Shown here: in pieces, positions 16,496 through 23,270 of the stretch | Layout of the letters: each line of letters starts with the position of its first letter | Numbering within the stretch: position 1 is the first letter of the stretch | Assembly: GCF_028745735.1 (NCBI RefSeq) | Contig: NZ_JAQZSM010000031.1 | Coordinates: forward strand, 1 to 35,733 | Length of the DNA: 35,733 nt | Origin: Roseinatronobacter alkalisoli | GTDB lineage: Bacteria; Pseudomonadota; Alphaproteobacteria; Rhodobacterales; Rhodobacteraceae | Direction: 5' to 3' | The notes under the pieces: generated by a model | What the model was told of the DNA's origin: nothing | The model's input: the letters and a program-made list of their open reading frames with translations, nothing else | Database searches by the model: none | Program-made: the position numbers and the translations under genes

Positions 16496-17463
16496 TGGCA
16501 CGTAGAAACCTGTTCCAGCCCCCTCCCCCGCCGAACGCTGGCGTTGACGCCCCCCCCAAGGAGCAGAAGCAGCGCTTTCCCAATACCGGTGCGATAAGTG
16601 GCGTCAAATCAACGCTGAAAGATCTCTCCAGCAATGCTGTGAGGGAAATTTCTGTTGATATGATAGAGGAGGCTGGCCCGAAAGACCGGCTGACATTCAC
16701 GGATGCTGATGTCGCCTCGCTTGCTGAAAGTATCAGGCAGCATGGCCAGCAAGTGCCCATCATGGTGCGCCCGGTTGCGGATAAGCCAGGCCACTACCAG
16801 ATCGTTTATGGTCGGCGCAGGCTATGTGCCTTGCGTGTCCTCGGCGTGCCAGCAAAAGCGCTGGTGCGCACGCTTTCCGACCAGGAGGCTATTCTGGCCC
16901 AAGGGCAGGAGAATTCGCAACGTCTTGACCCAAGCTTCATTGAAAAAGCACTTTTTGCGGCAGAACTTGTTGATAGCGGCTATGCGCAGCCGGTTATTCT
17001 GGATGCGCTGGCGATTGACAAGCCTATGTTGTCGCGCATGACCAAAGTGGCGCGGGCAATCCCCGGAACCGTCATTCAGGCCATCGGGTCAGCGCATGGC
17101 ATCGGGCGGCGACGCTGGGAGGAACTGGCCGACCATGCGAAAAACAACACGATAGACCTGGAGCAGATTGTATCTGCGATCCGGCTTGAAGATGTGCATA
17201 ATTCAGATGAGCGTTTCACGCAGGTCAGCGCAGCTGCTGCGAGAAAGAGCCGTGGCGAAAGCAGGGAATCTGCCCCCCCTGCCCTTTCGGTTTCGTCCCG
17301 CAATGGCACGCATCTTGCCGAAATCAGAGATACGCCGCGCGCGCTGACGCTGAAGCTGTCGAAGACAGCCACCCCCGAATTTGCCCAGTGGATGCGTGAG
17401 AACGCAGAAGCTGAGCTGATGCGCCTCTATGAGGCGTGGCAGTCGGAACACCATTCCGGCTGA
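16495..17463 (+). CDS. repB: RepB, ParB-type centromere-binding protein of repABC replicon
   Basis: A 322-residue DNA-binding protein that recognises the partition site and works with RepA. Residues about 50-145 are the ParB nuclease-like CTP-binding fold (LAESIRQHGQQVPIMVRP, then the GRRR block in YQIVYGRRRLCALRVL and QENSQRLDPSFIEKALFA), followed by a helix-turn-helix (VILDALAIDKPMLSRMTKVA) and a C-terminal dimerisation region. The ATG at 16495 shares its A with the repA stop, and GGGAG lies 8 bases upstream; a TTG at 16492 is less likely. Its targets are probably the TTGTCCGCGGACAA-type palindromes in and after repC. Confidence 0.94.
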   Translation: MARRNLFQPPPPPNAGVDAPPKEQKQRFPNTGAISGVKSTLKDLSSNAVREISVDMIEEAGPKDRLTFTDADVASLAESIRQHGQQVPIMVRPVADKPGHYQIVYGRRRLCALRVLGVPAKALVRTLSDQEAILAQGQENSQRLDPSFIEKALFAAELVDSGYAQPVILDALAIDKPMLSRMTKVARAIPGTVIQAIGSAHGIGRRRWEELADHAKNNTIDLEQIVSAIRLEDVHNSDERFTQVSAAAARKSRGESRESAPPALSVSSRNGTHLAEIRDTPRALTLKLSKTATPEFAQWMRENAEAELMRLYEAWQSEHHSG

Positions 17464-17511
17464 ACCAACGACGAGCAGAGAAACTTAAAAAAGGAGCACG
17501 ATTAGCAGCCA

Positions 17512-17565
17512 GAAAAGAAAGAGCCCCCCAAGGTCACCCTCGGAGAGCCCGTCCTGTTCTTTGCA
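17512..17565 (-). ncRNA. Predicted counter-transcribed RNA (ctRNA) controlling repC
   Basis: repABC replicons encode a small antisense RNA of about 50-60 nt in the repB-repC gap that lowers repC expression and sets incompatibility. Here the minus strand has TTGACT (17599-17594) and TAAACC (17577-17572) 16 bases apart, predicting a start near 17565, and a strong hairpin plus T-rich tail ending near 17512. The resulting RNA would be about 50 nt, the expected size. The elements are seen in the sequence; exact ends and activity are predicted. Confidence 0.65.
17524..17547 (-). terminator. Intrinsic terminator of the ctRNA
   Basis: Read on the minus strand, CTCTCCGAGG pairs with CCTTGGGGGG (10 pairs, some G-T) around the loop GTGA, followed immediately by CTCTTTCTTTTC. 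This has the stem and T-rich tail of a Rho-independent terminator and ends the predicted antisense RNA. Confidence 0.65.
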
Positions 17566-17571
17566 CCATCA

Positions 17572-17599
17572 GGTTTACCAGCTTCTCCGCGTCAGTCAA
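17572..17599 (-). promoter_or_regulatory. Predicted ctRNA promoter
   Basis: On the minus strand TTGACT lies at 17599-17594 and TAAACC at 17577-17572 with a 16-base spacer. The -35 box matches consensus in five of six positions; the -10 box is weaker. Its distance to the terminator gives an RNA of the normal ctRNA length, which is the main support. Confidence 0.5.
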
Positions 17600-17602
17600 T
17601 AA

Positions 17603-17681
17603 CAACCAATTTGGTTGAACGATGTTTTTTGGCCAAATTTCCAAAAAACTGTGACATCGGGGCTTTTCCCGACCGGTTGTC
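17603..17681 (+). promoter_or_regulatory. repC leader with competing hairpins
   Basis: Three structures are visible in the message leader before repC. CAACCAA-T-TTGGTTG (17603-17617) is a perfect short palindrome. GTTTTTTGG (17624-17632) pairs with CCAAAAAAC (17641-17649). TCGGG (17657-17661) pairs with CCCGA (17668-17672), extended by GACA/TGTC, and ends 12 bases before the repC ATG. AATTTGG (17608-17614) can instead pair with CCAAATT (17633-17639) in the loop of the second hairpin, so alternative folds exist. In other repABC plasmids ctRNA binding switches such folds to hide the repC start; the same use here is inferred. Confidence 0.6.
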
Positions 17682-17692
17682 GTGAAAAAAAC

Positions 17693-18787
17693 ATGGCATT
17701 CATTCAGGCAGCCGCCTCCATCACGGGGCGGAACGAAGAAGTATTGTCCGCGGACAATACAATCCCGGAGCGGCACATCATCATCGAAACCCTGCGCAAG
17801 GCGGCAACGCTGATCGGGCTGAACGCGCCCGTCATCGCCACGCTGGATGCAATGCTGTCCTGCCTTCCCCCCAGACGGTCCCATCACACTGTCTTTGCAT
17901 CAAATGCTACATTGACCTTTCGGCGCAACGGCATCTCAGACCGCACAATCAGGCGGCACGCCGCCATTCTGCAAGATGTGGGCCTACTTATACGCAGGGA
18001 CAGCCCGAACAAGAAGCGTTTCACACGCCATAATAGCCATGAGGGAAAATCGTTACGGTTTGGTTTCGACCTCTCCCCCCTGTTCCAGCGCCTTCCAGAA
18101 ATCGCATCCATTGCAGCCGACGCAACGCAGGAGGAGGAGCGCAAGACCTATCTGCGGGCAAAAATCCGCTGCCTTGCGAATGAAATCCTGCGCAAAGACC
18201 CGGAAAACCCTGTGGCTGCCAATGCGCTACGTGCGCTTCGGCGGAAACTGTCTTTGTGCGACTGCGAAGAACTTATGAATTCCTTTGCCTCAGACAAGAT
18301 TGCCGCCGAACGTCCAATGGACATGGTAGTGTCTGGAACAACAACTATGGCCACCAAAGACGGCCAAAATGTCCGCCACCATCATAAGTCAAATAAAGAA
18401 CATATTGATAGAAGAAGCCGGTCGCATGTAGAAAACCGTAGCACAACAGCAGCGTCAAAACCACTCTCGGTTCCCGAACTCATCGCTGCCTGCCCTGATG
18501 CCGTCGGATTTTCGCTACGACCAATTGAGACTATCAATCATGTTGTGACCCATGCGCGAACGCTCGCCCCTATGATAGGTATCGATCAGCGAAACTACCA
18601 GGCAGCAGAGCATAATCTTGGTGTTGTGGAAACAGCGGCTACCATCTGGGCATTGATTCAGCTTCAACCCCGAATTCAAAAATTGGGGGCATATTTCCGT
18701 GCAATCACATCTGGCAGCAAAAGCGCGGAATTTGACCCCACACTACTGGTCAGGCGCCTTGCAAGAACCCAGAAGCAGGCAGCATGA
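17693..18787 (+). CDS. repC: RepC, replication initiator of repABC replicon
   Basis: A 364-residue initiator that binds the origin, normally located within repC itself. The N-terminal winged-helix domain includes LSCLPPRRSHHTVFASNATL and the block GISDRTIRRH with GLLIRRDSPNKKRF, both typical of RepC; the C-terminal conserved block (ETAATIWALIQLQPRIQKLG, AYFRAI) is also intact. There is no normal Shine-Dalgarno before the ATG at 17693, only GTGAAAAAAAC, which fits the tight post-transcriptional control expected here; an in-frame start at 17615 lies inside the regulatory leader and is rejected. Codons 17-23 contain a 20-base perfect palindrome of the partition type. The region between about residues 218 and 255 is low-complexity and AT-richer, a usual position for the origin. 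At 364 residues it is slightly shorter than the roughly 400 of many RepC proteins. Confidence 0.93.
   Translation: MAFIQAAASITGRNEEVLSADNTIPERHIIIETLRKAATLIGLNAPVIATLDAMLSCLPPRRSHHTVFASNATLTFRRNGISDRTIRRHAAILQDVGLLIRRDSPNKKRFTRHNSHEGKSLRFGFDLSPLFQRLPEIASIAADATQEEERKTYLRAKIRCLANEILRKDPENPVAANALRALRRKLSLCDCEELMNSFASDKIAAERPMDMVVSGTTTMATKDGQNVRHHHKSNKEHIDRRSRSHVENRSTTAASKPLSVPELIAACPDAVGFSLRPIETINHVVTHARTLAPMIGIDQRNYQAAEHNLGVVETAATIWALIQLQPRIQKLGAYFRAITSGSKSAEFDPTLLVRRLARTQKQAA
17741..17760. repeat. Partition-site-like palindrome inside repC (copy 1)
   Basis: GTATTGTCCGCGGACAATAC is a perfect 20-base palindrome occupying codons 17-23 of repC. Its core TTGTCCGCGGACAA returns twice downstream of repC. 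Palindromes of 14-16 bases with a central GC step clustered around repABC genes are the known binding sites (parS) for RepB, so this is most likely one. The repeat is seen; binding is inferred. Confidence 0.75.
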
Positions 18788-18798
18788 ACAGATGGCTT

Positions 18799-18812
18799 TT
18801 GTCCGCGGACAA
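18799..18812. repeat. Partition-site-like palindrome after repC (copy 2)
   Basis: TTGTCCGCGGACAA, a perfect 14-base palindrome identical to the core of the copy inside repC, lies 12 bases after the repC stop. It is a likely RepB-binding site. Confidence 0.75.
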
Positions 18813-18840
18813 TTCGGAAAACCAGCCTATGGTTATCTGG

Positions 18841-18876
18841 GCAATCGATTATTGCCCGCGGACAATAATCGATTGC
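18841..18876. repeat. 36-base near-perfect palindrome after repC (copy 3)
   Basis: From GCAATCGATTATTG through the core CCCGCGGA to CAATAATCGATTGC, 17 of 18 pairs match across 36 bases. The centre is a one-base variant of the partition-site core (TTGCCCGCGGACAA). It is followed by TTTTACC, so besides being a third parS-like site it could form a very stable hairpin that ends repC transcription. Confidence 0.75.
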
Positions 18877-18952
18877 TTTTACCAGTTCGGAATCCCGTCA
18901 TCCGAAATTCCAATGCTGAAAATGATAGGGCAGGGGGCGTTAGCCGCAAGGG

Positions 18953-19342
18953 TCAATCTGTTTCAGCAAAATAGACAAAACTCATCTTGTTGCCATCCAG
19001 ATCACGAACATAGGCCCCATAGAAATCCGGCCCATATTGCGGGCGCGGTCCAGGATCGCCCTCATTGCTGGCCCCATTGGCCAACGCCACTGCATGGGCT
19101 GCCTGCACCTCTTCTTTGCTCTTACAGTTCAGACCAACCATATTGCCATTGCCGGGCGTCGCGGCTTGCTTGTCAAATGGTGACGCAACCCAGATGCGCC
19201 CACCCCCGCGCAGCCTGTAGCAAAAGGCATGCGGCATATAATCGGCGCATACAGCGCCACCAATCAATGGCAAGACCGCATCGAAATAGGGGCGTGCCCT
19301 GCTGACGTCATTTGATCCGATCATCACATAGTTCAAGGACAT
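18953..19342 (-). CDS. VOC-family (glyoxalase/bleomycin-resistance-like) protein
   Basis: A 129-residue single-domain protein of the vicinal-oxygen-chelate superfamily, beginning MSLNYVMIGSNDVSRARPYF and ending PDFYGAYVRDLDGNKMSFVY, the two halves of the beta-alpha-beta-beta-beta fold. Small proteins of this branch are usually metal-dependent enzymes or drug-binding proteins; the exact substrate cannot be told. The start at 19342 has GGAGA 7 bases upstream and is preferred to an in-frame ATG at 19405. It follows the DrrAB-type exporter genes by 78 bases on the same strand. If co-transcribed, a role in resistance is possible, but that is only a guess from context. Confidence 0.85.
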   Translation of the reverse strand: MSLNYVMIGSNDVSRARPYFDAVLPLIGGAVCADYMPHAFCYRLRGGGRIWVASPFDKQAATPGNGNMVGLNCKSKEEVQAAHAVALANGASNEGDPGPRPQYGPDFYGAYVRDLDGNKMSFVYFAETD

Positions 19343-19420
19343 TGTGTTATCTCCGCATAATAGAACATAAGAAGAACATCTATCGCATGCAGCAGCGCTT
19401 TTCAACTTGTTCCTGCGTCC

Positions 19421-20272
19421 CTATCTGCGCCGATATAACCACAGCACCAGCGGGGCCAAAATCAGTGTCAGCACCACCGGCGCAATCAGTGCCAGTCCGA
19501 TCTGCATGGGCGTTGCCGTGCCGGACATCAGCCCGCGAAGCGCCGTTGTCATCAGCGATACCGGGTTCACCTCTACAAAGCTGCGCAGCCAGTCGGGCAT
19601 TGTTGCCGGGTCAACCATGATATTCGATGCGAAGGTGACGGGAAACAGGATCGTAAAACCTAGCGTCATGACTGTCATCGGTGTCCGCACCAACAGCCCC
19701 AGTACGATGAATACCCAGCCCATGCCAAACCCAATGGTCAGCAGCATTGCAAAAGCCGCCACTGTGCCGGTCAGCCCCGCTTCTGGCCGGTAGCCAAGGA
19801 TCAGCCCGATCCCCAGAATGATGCCGCCCGCAATCAGATGCCGCAGCAGATCGCCGACCATCAGCCCGGCAAATGGTGCAAGCGACCAGATCGGCAATGT
19901 CCGGAATCGGTCAAAAAGGCCCTTCTGAAAATCCGTTGACAACCCCATCCCGGAATAGACGGAATTGAACACAACCGTCTGCACAAGAATCCCCGGTAGG
20001 AAAAATTGCAGATACCCCCCCGGTGACCCCGCCAGCGCCCCCCCGAACACGAAGGTGAACAGCAAGGTGAACATGATAGGCATCATCACCAGATCGAATA
20101 ATTGTTCCGGAACATGCCGGAATTTAAGGATGGCACGCCACCCGAAAACCAGTGCGTTCGACATCGGCCCTGGTGGGGCAGGGGGGGCAACATGGTGCAG
20201 CGCGCCAATGCCGGGCACATTGCCCGTATCTGCGCGGCCATTGCGAACGGGTGCTGCGGTGATATCTGTCAT
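19421..20272 (-). CDS. ABC-2 type exporter permease (DrrB-like)
   Basis: A 283-residue inner-membrane protein with six membrane segments after a cytosolic N-terminus. The blocks KFRHVPEQLFDLVMMPIMFT, FQKGLFDRFRTLPI and ATMPDWLRSFVEVNPVSLMT are those of daunorubicin-resistance permeases. It pairs with the ATPase encoded immediately upstream (ATGA, 4-base overlap) to form an exporter for a lipophilic compound or lipid. The start at 20272 is fixed by that overlap. The substrate is unknown. Confidence 0.9.
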   Translation of the reverse strand: MTDITAAPVRNGRADTGNVPGIGALHHVAPPAPPGPMSNALVFGWRAILKFRHVPEQLFDLVMMPIMFTLLFTFVFGGALAGSPGGYLQFFLPGILVQTVVFNSVYSGMGLSTDFQKGLFDRFRTLPIWSLAPFAGLMVGDLLRHLIAGGIILGIGLILGYRPEAGLTGTVAAFAMLLTIGFGMGWVFIVLGLLVRTPMTVMTLGFTILFPVTFASNIMVDPATMPDWLRSFVEVNPVSLMTTALRGLMSGTATPMQIGLALIAPVVLTLILAPLVLWLYRRR

Positions 20273-21255
20273 GGCACTGCCTTCTCAATCACGGGTTGGC
20301 GGGATGCGTCATTCTGGCCGGTCAGGGCGAAAAACACCTCATCAAGGCTTGGGGCGCCCATCCGGAAATCGGACAGGGCGAAACCGTCGGCGATAAGTGC
20401 GCTAAGCGCTGCGTTGGCGGCAATGGCATCGCCTGCCAGAACCGACAGTTCGGCACCTTCCGGACTGCGCTGCACCACGTTACCCAGATGCGTGGCCAGC
20501 AGATCGGCGGCGGCATCCAACTGGCCCTGATCGGCAAGTGTGACATGCAGCACACCTGAGCCCGTCGCGGCCTTCAGTTCGCGGCTGGTGCCTTCGGCAA
20601 TCTTACGGCCATGGTCGATCACCGCGATCCGTTCGGCCAGTTGGTCGGCTTCTTCAAGGTATTGGGTGGTCAGCAGGATTGTCACGCCCGATTCCGCCAG
20701 TTGCCGGATCAGCCGCCACACGCCCTGCCGTGCCGAAGGGTCCAGCCCGGTGGTAGGTTCGTCCAGAAACAGCACCCCGGGGGTCACGACAAGCGAAGCC
20801 GCGATATCCAGCCTGCGGCGCATGCCTCCTGAATAATTCTTGACCTGTTTGCGCGCCGCAGCCGACAATTCGAACGCAGTCAGCAGATCATCAGCCCGCG
20901 CCCGCGCCGCACCCCCGCGAAACCCCCAGAGCCGCGCCAGCATCACCAGATTGTCGCGCCCCGTCAGATCTTCATCAAGCGAGGCAAACTGCCCGGTCAT
21001 CGAAATTGATGCACGCACCTTCTGCGGTGCGGTGGTAATATCATGCCCCATCACAGTTGCGCTGCCTTCATCGGCTGCGGTCAATGTGGCCAGCATGCGC
21101 AGCAGCGTGGTTTTGCCTGCGCCGTTCGGACCCAGCACGGCAAAGATCATGCCGCGCCGCACGTCAAGGTCGATCCCGGCCACTGCGGTCAGGTCGCCGT
21201 AGCGGCGGACAAGCCCGCGCGCGTGAATCGCGAGAGTTGATGTATCGTATATCAA
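20269..21255 (-). CDS. ABC exporter ATPase (DrrA-like)
   Basis: A 328-residue cytoplasmic ATPase. Motifs are Walker A (LGPNGAGKTT), signature (NYSGGMRRRLDIA), Walker B (VLFLDEPTTGLDPSAR) and the switch region (LLTTQYLEEADQLAERI), the latter with Gln in place of His (TTQ), the rule for DrrA proteins. The C-terminal domain with MGAPSLDEVFFALTG is also the DrrA hallmark. The first usable start is a TTG at 21255, since a stop lies in frame just upstream and no ATG follows near the N-terminus. The 140 bases upstream of it, after the MFS gene, would hold its promoter. Confidence 0.9.
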   Translation of the reverse strand: MIYDTSTLAIHARGLVRRYGDLTAVAGIDLDVRRGMIFAVLGPNGAGKTTLLRMLATLTAADEGSATVMGHDITTAPQKVRASISMTGQFASLDEDLTGRDNLVMLARLWGFRGGAARARADDLLTAFELSAAARKQVKNYSGGMRRRLDIAASLVVTPGVLFLDEPTTGLDPSARQGVWRLIRQLAESGVTILLTTQYLEEADQLAERIAVIDHGRKIAEGTSRELKAATGSGVLHVTLADQGQLDAAADLLATHLGNVVQRSPEGAELSVLAGDAIAANAALSALIADGFALSDFRMGAPSLDEVFFALTGQNDASRQPVIEKAVP

Positions 21256-21395
21256 GGTATGTGTCCCGGATAATTAGGGTGCGTCAATGGCCTTAGCATA
21301 TAATGCGCACCGTTCCGCCTGAACACCCTGCAGGGACCGACACGGCCATGAGTTGCGGTTTTCCGCAGGCTGGCGAAACGCGGGGCAGGGGGGTG

Positions 21396-22568
21396 TCAGG
21401 GCGTTCTCCGGATCACATTCCGGCTGATCACCGCGCCGATGACAACAAGTGCTGCGGCAAGACCGGACACTGCCGCAAACCCAGCGCCCGCAAATACCGG
21501 CCCCATGATCATTGGACCGGCAAAGACAGCGGAATAGCTTACAGCGCTGTTCAGCCCCATGACGGCCCCGCGTGCCGCCGCCGCGCGCTGGTTCAGTGAC
21601 ACGACAAGCGCGTTCAGCCCCAACTGGTTCAGAACACCCCAGATCATTGCGGCCAGAAGGGCCGCCTGTGGTGCCGCCAGTGCAACGGCCCAACCAGCAT
21701 AGCTTGCCGCGATGCCAAGCAGAACCAGCAGGACATAGCCGCGCGTTATCGCAGGCGAGAGGATTCCAAGCCCAAGTCCGGCCAGACCGAAGCCAAGTCC
21801 ATATGCCAGCACAAACAGCCCGATGCCCTGCACCGACAGCTCAAACGCGGTTCGCAGCCCTTCGCCGAAAAATGCAAAACTGCCATAGAACGCCGTCATA
21901 TAGGTGAACATCACCAGCAGCAGCGGCACAACACCCGGCAACCGCAACGCCCGCCACAGTGGTATGGGCGCTACCGGGGCGCTGCGTACATTGCGCAAGC
22001 ATGCCATCAGCCCCAGACCCACCAGCCCTGAAAGCCCGGCCAGCAACGCATAGACCATCCGCCAGCCGAACTGTTCTGCCACGACTGCGGCCAGTGGTAC
22101 CGCCAGCACCAGGGACAGCGCCCATCCCGTCAGCACCAGTCCCAGCCGTGCCGCCGCGCGCCCCGGTGGTGCTGTTGTTACCGCAGTCGCATAGGTGCCG
22201 GGCAAAAGAACGCCGACCGCGCCCCCGGCAACCGCCTGCGACAGGCATAGCCAGACCCAGTTCGGGCTGATCCCGCTTGCCACCTGCGCGAACGCCAGCA
22301 CCAACGCAGCGCCCCCCAGAACCCGACCTGCGGGCATCCGGTCAACCAGCCCGGCAAGCGTCAGGGCCGAAACCGCTGTGGCCGCCCCGAAACTCGATAT
22401 TGCCCAGGCTATCCGGAACGGCGCGGTTTCCAGCCCTTCTGCCACATCCGTCAGGATCGGGCTAAGGACGAAAGCATTCGATCCGACAAGCAGAACCGCC
22501 GCCAGCAAGGCCGCGATTTCCGCATGTTGAACAAGATTCGGCTGTATGCGTATTCTGTAGTATGACAT
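21396..22568 (-). CDS. MFS-family transporter, probably an exporter
   Basis: A 390-residue inner-membrane protein with 12 hydrophobic segments in two six-helix halves. The motif-A-like loop after helix 2 is LVDRMPAGRVLGGAALVLAF, and LPGTYATAVTTAPPGRAAAR follows helix 4; the general layout is that of drug or metabolite exporters of the arabinose-efflux type. The ATG at 22568 has no obvious ribosome site. It diverges from the Lrp/AsnC regulator with at most 50 bases between starts, so the regulator probably controls it. With the pipecolate genes next door it could export an amino acid or related compound; this is inference. Confidence 0.85.
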   Translation of the reverse strand: MSYYRIRIQPNLVQHAEIAALLAAVLLVGSNAFVLSPILTDVAEGLETAPFRIAWAISSFGAATAVSALTLAGLVDRMPAGRVLGGAALVLAFAQVASGISPNWVWLCLSQAVAGGAVGVLLPGTYATAVTTAPPGRAAARLGLVLTGWALSLVLAVPLAAVVAEQFGWRMVYALLAGLSGLVGLGLMACLRNVRSAPVAPIPLWRALRLPGVVPLLLVMFTYMTAFYGSFAFFGEGLRTAFELSVQGIGLFVLAYGLGFGLAGLGLGILSPAITRGYVLLVLLGIAASYAGWAVALAAPQAALLAAMIWGVLNQLGLNALVVSLNQRAAAARGAVMGLNSAVSYSAVFAGPMIMGPVFAGAGFAAVSGLAAALVVIGAVISRNVIRRTP

Positions 22569-22618
22569 ATGATGAAAAGATACTCTTTGGCCAAATCACG
22601 CAATTGAAATCAGGGAGA

Positions 22619-23146
22619 ATGGTTATAAAAGCGAATATCATTCCGGAAAATACACCGCATCCCTCAGGTCTGGACCGCACGGACCGAATGCTGTTAAGGC
22701 TGTTGGCCGAACGGGCGGACAGGTCTTATGCGGAGCTTTCTGAACTGGTCCATCTTTCCCCGCCAGCCGTCCATGAGCGCGTGAAACGCCTGCGCCGCAA
22801 TGGCGTCATTCTGGGTACCGTCGCGCGGCTTGATGGCAGCAAGATCGGCTGCCCGCTTCTTGCCTTTGTCCATGTGACGACCGAAGGCTGGGGCATGACC
22901 AAACCGGTACTGGACCTGCAGGCGTTGGCCGATGTGGAAGAAATTCATACGGTCACCGGGGATACCTGCCTGATCCTGAAGGTTCGCTGTTCCGGTCCGG
23001 CGAGTCTGGAAACACTTCTGTCACGCATTCAGGAGGTTAAGGGCGTGCGCGCCACCCAAAGCTATGTTGCGCTTGGCACCTATCTTGAACGCGGCCCAAT
23101 GCCCGAAACCCCCGAACCACAATCACCACAGCCGCGCAACCATTGA
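22619..23146 (+). CDS. Lrp/AsnC family transcriptional regulator
   Basis: A DNA-binding regulator of amino-acid metabolism, about 175 residues. The N-terminal helix-turn-helix reads LDRTDRMLLRLLAERADRSY followed by AELSELVHLSPPAVHERVKR, and the C-terminal RAM ligand-binding domain includes EEIHTVTGDTCLILKVRC. The start is uncertain: the ATG at 22619 leaves the usual short tail before the HTH, while an in-frame ATG at 22562 would overlap the divergent MFS gene by 7 bases; neither has a well-spaced ribosome site. The C-terminus has an unusual Pro-rich extension (PETPEPQSPQP). The dehydrogenase gene starts 124 bases downstream, so the regulator likely controls both it and the MFS gene in response to lysine, pipecolate or aminoadipate. 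Confidence 0.87.
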   Translation: MVIKANIIPENTPHPSGLDRTDRMLLRLLAERADRSYAELSELVHLSPPAVHERVKRLRRNGVILGTVARLDGSKIGCPLLAFVHVTTEGWGMTKPVLDLQALADVEEIHTVTGDTCLILKVRCSGPASLETLLSRIQEVKGVRATQSYVALGTYLERGPMPETPEPQSPQPRNH

Positions 23147-23270
23147 TCCCGGTGGGCTGGCGCAATATGCGTTTCAGGGCAGGTTTTCAATCACATCAAC
23201 AATCGGTGCTGCTTCTGCTATCCATTGGAAATGGCCAACCAGCGCCGCCTTGTCACAAAAGGAGACTGAC

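Noticed and set aside
18784-19305. 173-codon plus-strand frame after repC
   Set aside because: It begins in the partition-site palindromes and then runs antisense to the VOC gene; it has no ribosome site and its composition is not protein-like.
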